Source of the DNA: CAIMUM01 sp034429715
GTDB taxonomy: Bacteria > Chloroflexota > Dehalococcoidia > GIF9 > UBA5629
Length of the DNA: 8,149 nucleotides
Direction: 5' to 3'
Assembly: GCA_034429715.1 (NCBI GenBank)
Contig: DAOUFR010000113.1
Coordinates: 1 to 8,149 of the forward strand
In this document: one piece after another, positions 6,232 through 8,149 of the stretch
How the letters are laid out: each line of letters begins with the position of its first letter
How positions within the stretch are numbered: position 1 is the stretch's first letter
The notes under the pieces: generated by a model
Databases searched by the model: none
What the model was told of the DNA's origin: nothing
Seen by the model: only the letters and a program-made list of their open reading frames with translations
Position numbers and translations under genes: made by a program

Positions 6232-6307
6232 TGGTGGAGCTGAGGGGATTCGAACCCCTTACCTTCTGACTGCCAGTCAGACGCTCTCCCAATTGAGCTA
6301 CAGCCCC
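6232..6307 (-). tRNA. tRNA-Ala (anticodon GGC)
   Basis: A 76-nt cloverleaf with genome-encoded CCA (6234-6232). The acceptor stem GGGGCTG pairs with CAGCTCC and includes the G3-U70 wobble that marks alanine tRNAs. The anticodon stem TCTGA/TCAGA encloses loop CTGGCAG, giving anticodon GGC (6274-6272), which reads GCC and GCU codons. The T-arm carries GGTTCGAATCC and the D-arm carries the usual A-G-C-T-C start. It is complete and apparently functional. Its 3' end faces the AT-rich accessory segment. Confidence 0.97.
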
Positions 6308-6320
6308 ACGACAGATGATT

Positions 6321-6349
6321 AATCTATCAAAAAGCAGCGATAAAGGCAA
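6321..6349 (-). promoter_or_regulatory. Promoter of tRNA-Ala with extended -10
   Basis: On the minus strand: TTGCCT (6349-6344), a 17-nt spacer, then TAGATT (6326-6321) preceded by TGA, an extended -10 element. Transcription would start near 6314, about 7 nt before the mature tRNA 5' end, as is usual for tRNA genes. Confidence 0.6.
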
Positions 6350-6360
6350 ATCCCGCCCGT

Positions 6361-7131
6361 TCACTTCCTGCCGTAAATGATGCCGATCGAGCCCACCATG
6401 AAGGGCAACTTGAGCGGACCGGGTATGAAGTCGGCGTTGCTGGTGTTCACATAGCGCACATCATCGACGCCCCAGCCCTTGATCTCCTCCAGCATCTCAT
6501 CAATGTTCCCGTACAGTCCCTTGTTTGGAAACAGGTCCTGGAAGGCGAAATAACCGCCCTTTTTTACGGTGCGCAGGGCCTCTTTAACCACGTCCCGCTT
6601 ATCCTTCGCATCCTTGACCTCGTGAAAGACGAAGTTGCTGACGGCCGCGTCGAAGGTCCCGTCCGCGAAGGGCAATTCCGCCGCGCTGGCCTTCTTAAAG
6701 CTGGTGCGGTCGGCCACGCCCTCGATGGCCGCGTTCTTTTCACAGGCGGCCTGCGAATAGTCCCACTTGCCCTCCCAGTAGTCGATGCCGGTGACCTGAG
6801 CACCCGGGTACTTCTTTGCCAGCCTGACTGCCAGCGCGCCGTTGCCGCAGCCGATATCCAGCGCAGTACCTTCGCCATCCCACTCCAGCCTGTCCAGCAC
6901 GAACTGGCGTATCTTCGTCTGTATGTCCTTCCCCTCGGGTGAGAACTGACGGTAGGCATACGCGAAATAAGCCGCCATGAAAAGAAAGAGCATGGCGACG
7001 GAGAGGAAATAACGCGATGAGAAGCTGAGCAGAAGGAACATGACGGCTAAAAGCCCAGGATACCAGATGAGGGCCTTGGAGACCCAGTTGCCGTAGTCTG
7101 CCTTAGCGTTGGCCGGCGAAGATGATTTCAT
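6361..7131 (-). CDS. Membrane-anchored class I SAM-dependent methyltransferase
   Basis: A 256-residue protein with two N-terminal membrane helices (about 20-36 and 41-58) followed by a Rossmann methyltransferase domain. Motif I is LDIGCGNGALA (91-101), the acidic residue after strand 2 is in GIDYWE (115-120), and the motif II region is FDAAVSNFVFHEV (160-172). A helix and strand with TVKKGGYFAFQD (188-199) match the region after motif II. The start ATG 7131 has GGAG seven nt upstream, and the first 29 nt overlap the end of cobQ, which indicates translational coupling. It is not one of the standard corrin-ring methyltransferases (tetrapyrrole methylase fold), so its link to cobalamin is by position only. 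The substrate is unknown; the UbiE/Methyltransf_11-like domain is used on quinones, lipids and small molecules alike. Confidence 0.88.
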   Translation of the reverse strand: MKSSSPANAKADYGNWVSKALIWYPGLLAVMFLLLSFSSRYFLSVAMLFLFMAAYFAYAYRQFSPEGKDIQTKIRQFVLDRLEWDGEGTALDIGCGNGALAVRLAKKYPGAQVTGIDYWEGKWDYSQAACEKNAAIEGVADRTSFKKASAAELPFADGTFDAAVSNFVFHEVKDAKDKRDVVKEALRTVKKGGYFAFQDLFPNKGLYGNIDEMLEEIKGWGVDDVRYVNTSNADFIPGPLKLPFMVGSIGIIYGRK

Positions 7132-8149
7132 ATAATTTCTCCATATCTATTGAACGCCGCACGGTTGCAGCCAGGTCGTCATAGGCTTTCTCCCGGTCCG
7201 GCGCCTCGCCTGCGGGCGGCGGCAGATTGCGCAGCGAACACAGATTGTTGACCAACCTGCGCGTGAACTCACCGTTATTGAACACCCCGTGCATATAGGT
7301 GCCGAACACCAGGCCTGTTCTATCGATGCCCCCTTCGCTGTAGCTTGAGGGTTTGTTGACAGACTCGGTGACCTTGAACACAAAAGCGGACTTCTGCCCA
7401 CGGCTCCTCCCCATATGTATCTCGTAGCCCGTGACCTCGACGCCCTGCATACCGGCCAGCAGTCCCTTATCGGCCTCAACTTTTCCCTTCACCTGCGAGG
7501 TGATCTTCTCTGACTCAAAGACGGTATCAAATTCCAGCAGTCCCAGTCCTTTCGCCTCGGATTCATCCGATTCGGCCTTCACAGGATCGGTGACACTGCG
7601 CCCCAGCATCTGGTAGCCGCCGCACATGCCGAAGACCGTCGTGCCGGACTTCGCCTTCTCGATTATCATCTTCGCCAGCCCCGTTTTGTGCAGGAAGAGC
7701 AGGTCGGAGATGGTGCCCTTGGTGCCGGGCAATATGATCAAATCGGGATCCCCCAGCTTCTCAATAGAGGCCACGTAACGCACGTTGCAGTAGACCTCCA
7801 GCGGGTCGAAGTCGTCGTAGTTGGAGATGTGGGGCAGACGTATGACGGCGACGTCGGGACACCCCTGCCGCAGGTAAGAGCGCCGCTCATCCAGGTAGAC
7901 CGAGTCCTCCTGCGCCACTGCCAGGTTGCGCATATAGGGTATGACGCCCAGCACGGGACGCCTGCAGCGCTTCTCCAGGAAATCGATACCGGGCTGTAAC
8001 AGCGAGATATCGCCGCGGAACTTGTTGATGACCAGCCCCTTTATCCTGTTGCGATGCTTCGGCGGCAGAAGCTGCAGCGTGCCCACGATGGAGGCGAAGA
8101 CGCCACCCCTGTCGATATCAGCAATCAATATAACGGGCGCCCTGGCCAG
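7103..8149 (-). CDS. cobQ: Cobyric acid synthase (glutamine-hydrolysing), 5' end outside window
   Basis: Amidates side chains b, d, e and g of adenosylcobyrinic acid a,c-diamide, using glutamine and ATP, in cobalamin biosynthesis in the cytoplasm. The visible 348 residues include ADIDRGGVFAS (10-20), diagnostic of CobQ/CbiP; the glutamine amidotransferase nucleophile elbow GMCGGYQMLG (174-183, catalytic C176); GYEIHMGR (241-248); and the catalytic His in GTYMHGVF (283-290, H287). The frame stays open to the last base of the window, so roughly 140-150 N-terminal residues, including the ATP-binding P-loop-like segment, are missing. A TTG at 8128 is an internal Leu codon, not a start. A member of about 490 residues is expected. 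It lies upstream of, and overlaps, the methyltransferase gene, so the two form at least part of one operon. Confidence 0.95.
   Translation of the reverse strand: MARAPVILIADIDRGGVFASIVGTLQLLPPKHRNRIKGLVINKFRGDISLLQPGIDFLEKRCRRPVLGVIPYMRNLAVAQEDSVYLDERRSYLRQGCPDVAVIRLPHISNYDDFDPLEVYCNVRYVASIEKLGDPDLIILPGTKGTISDLLFLHKTGLAKMIIEKAKSGTTVFGMCGGYQMLGRSVTDPVKAESDESEAKGLGLLEFDTVFESEKITSQVKGKVEADKGLLAGMQGVEVTGYEIHMGRSRGQKSAFVFKVTESVNKPSSYSEGGIDRTGLVFGTYMHGVFNNGEFTRRLVNNLCSLRNLPPPAGEAPDREKAYDDLAATVRRSIDMEKLYEIIFAGQR

Noticed and set aside
6083..6322. Plus-strand reading frame of 79 codons across the tRNA, with an EGIRTPYLLTAS-like peptide
   Set aside because: This is the antisense translation of tRNA-Ala, a well-known false gene call.
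6564..6959. 131-codon minus-strand frame and 106-codon plus-strand frame inside the methyltransferase gene
   Set aside because: Arg/Ser/Thr-rich shadow frames without a ribosome site or a recognisable domain, overlapping a well-supported gene.
8126..8128. TTG as start of cobyric acid synthase
   Set aside because: The frame remains open to the window edge and the residues before it continue the conserved strand leading to ADIDRGG; the start lies outside the window.

Overview
The window looks like a chromosomal stretch from an anaerobic or metabolically versatile bacterium. A GC-rich backbone carries central and cofactor metabolism (acyl-CoA dehydrogenase, cobyric acid synthase, nucleoside deaminase), and an AT-richer insert sits beside a tRNA-Ala gene. 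All promoters and ribosome sites are bacterial in style: Shine-Dalgarno AGGAGG types and sigma70-like boxes. Gene content and style fit a Chloroflexota/Dehalococcoidia-like or syntrophic bacterium. That placement is a weak inference, because no rRNA or other phylogenetic marker is present.

Layout. (1) Positions 1-376 (+): the 3' part of a zinc-dependent nucleoside deaminase, cut by the window edge. (2) 397-1077 (-): a 226-aa conserved-looking protein of unknown function with four cysteines in its C-terminal third, converging on the deaminase. (3) 1312-2544 (-): a complete acyl-CoA dehydrogenase whose catalytic base appears to be in the isovaleryl/long-chain-type position. (4) About 2560-6231: a visibly AT-richer segment with three accessory genes. 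These are a HEPN-like protein (2839-3561, +), a 560-aa P-loop ATPase of the Sll1717/FunZ-like type (3893-5575, +) and a small three-helix membrane protein (5690-6181, -). (5) 6232-6307 (-): tRNA-Ala(GGC) with encoded CCA and its own extended -10 promoter. (6) 6361-8149 (-): a methyltransferase with an N-terminal membrane anchor, whose start overlaps the 3' end of cobQ by 29 nt. cobQ runs off the right edge.

How the parts relate. cobQ and the methyltransferase are almost certainly co-transcribed and translationally coupled, so this end belongs to cobalamin biosynthesis. The two plus-strand island genes each have a recognisable promoter and strong ribosome site, so they are separate transcription units rather than one compact operon. 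The HEPN RxxxxH motif, the STAND/AAA-like ATPase, the AT-rich composition and the tRNA 3' end next to the segment together suggest a genomic island with a possible defence or stress role. That role is inference: no integrase, att repeat or known defence operon is visible.

In three island genes the longest open frame overstates the protein. The starts at 2755, 3887 and 6190 are replaced by ATGs at 2839, 3893 and 6181, on the evidence of ribosome sites and, for the first, promoter overlap.
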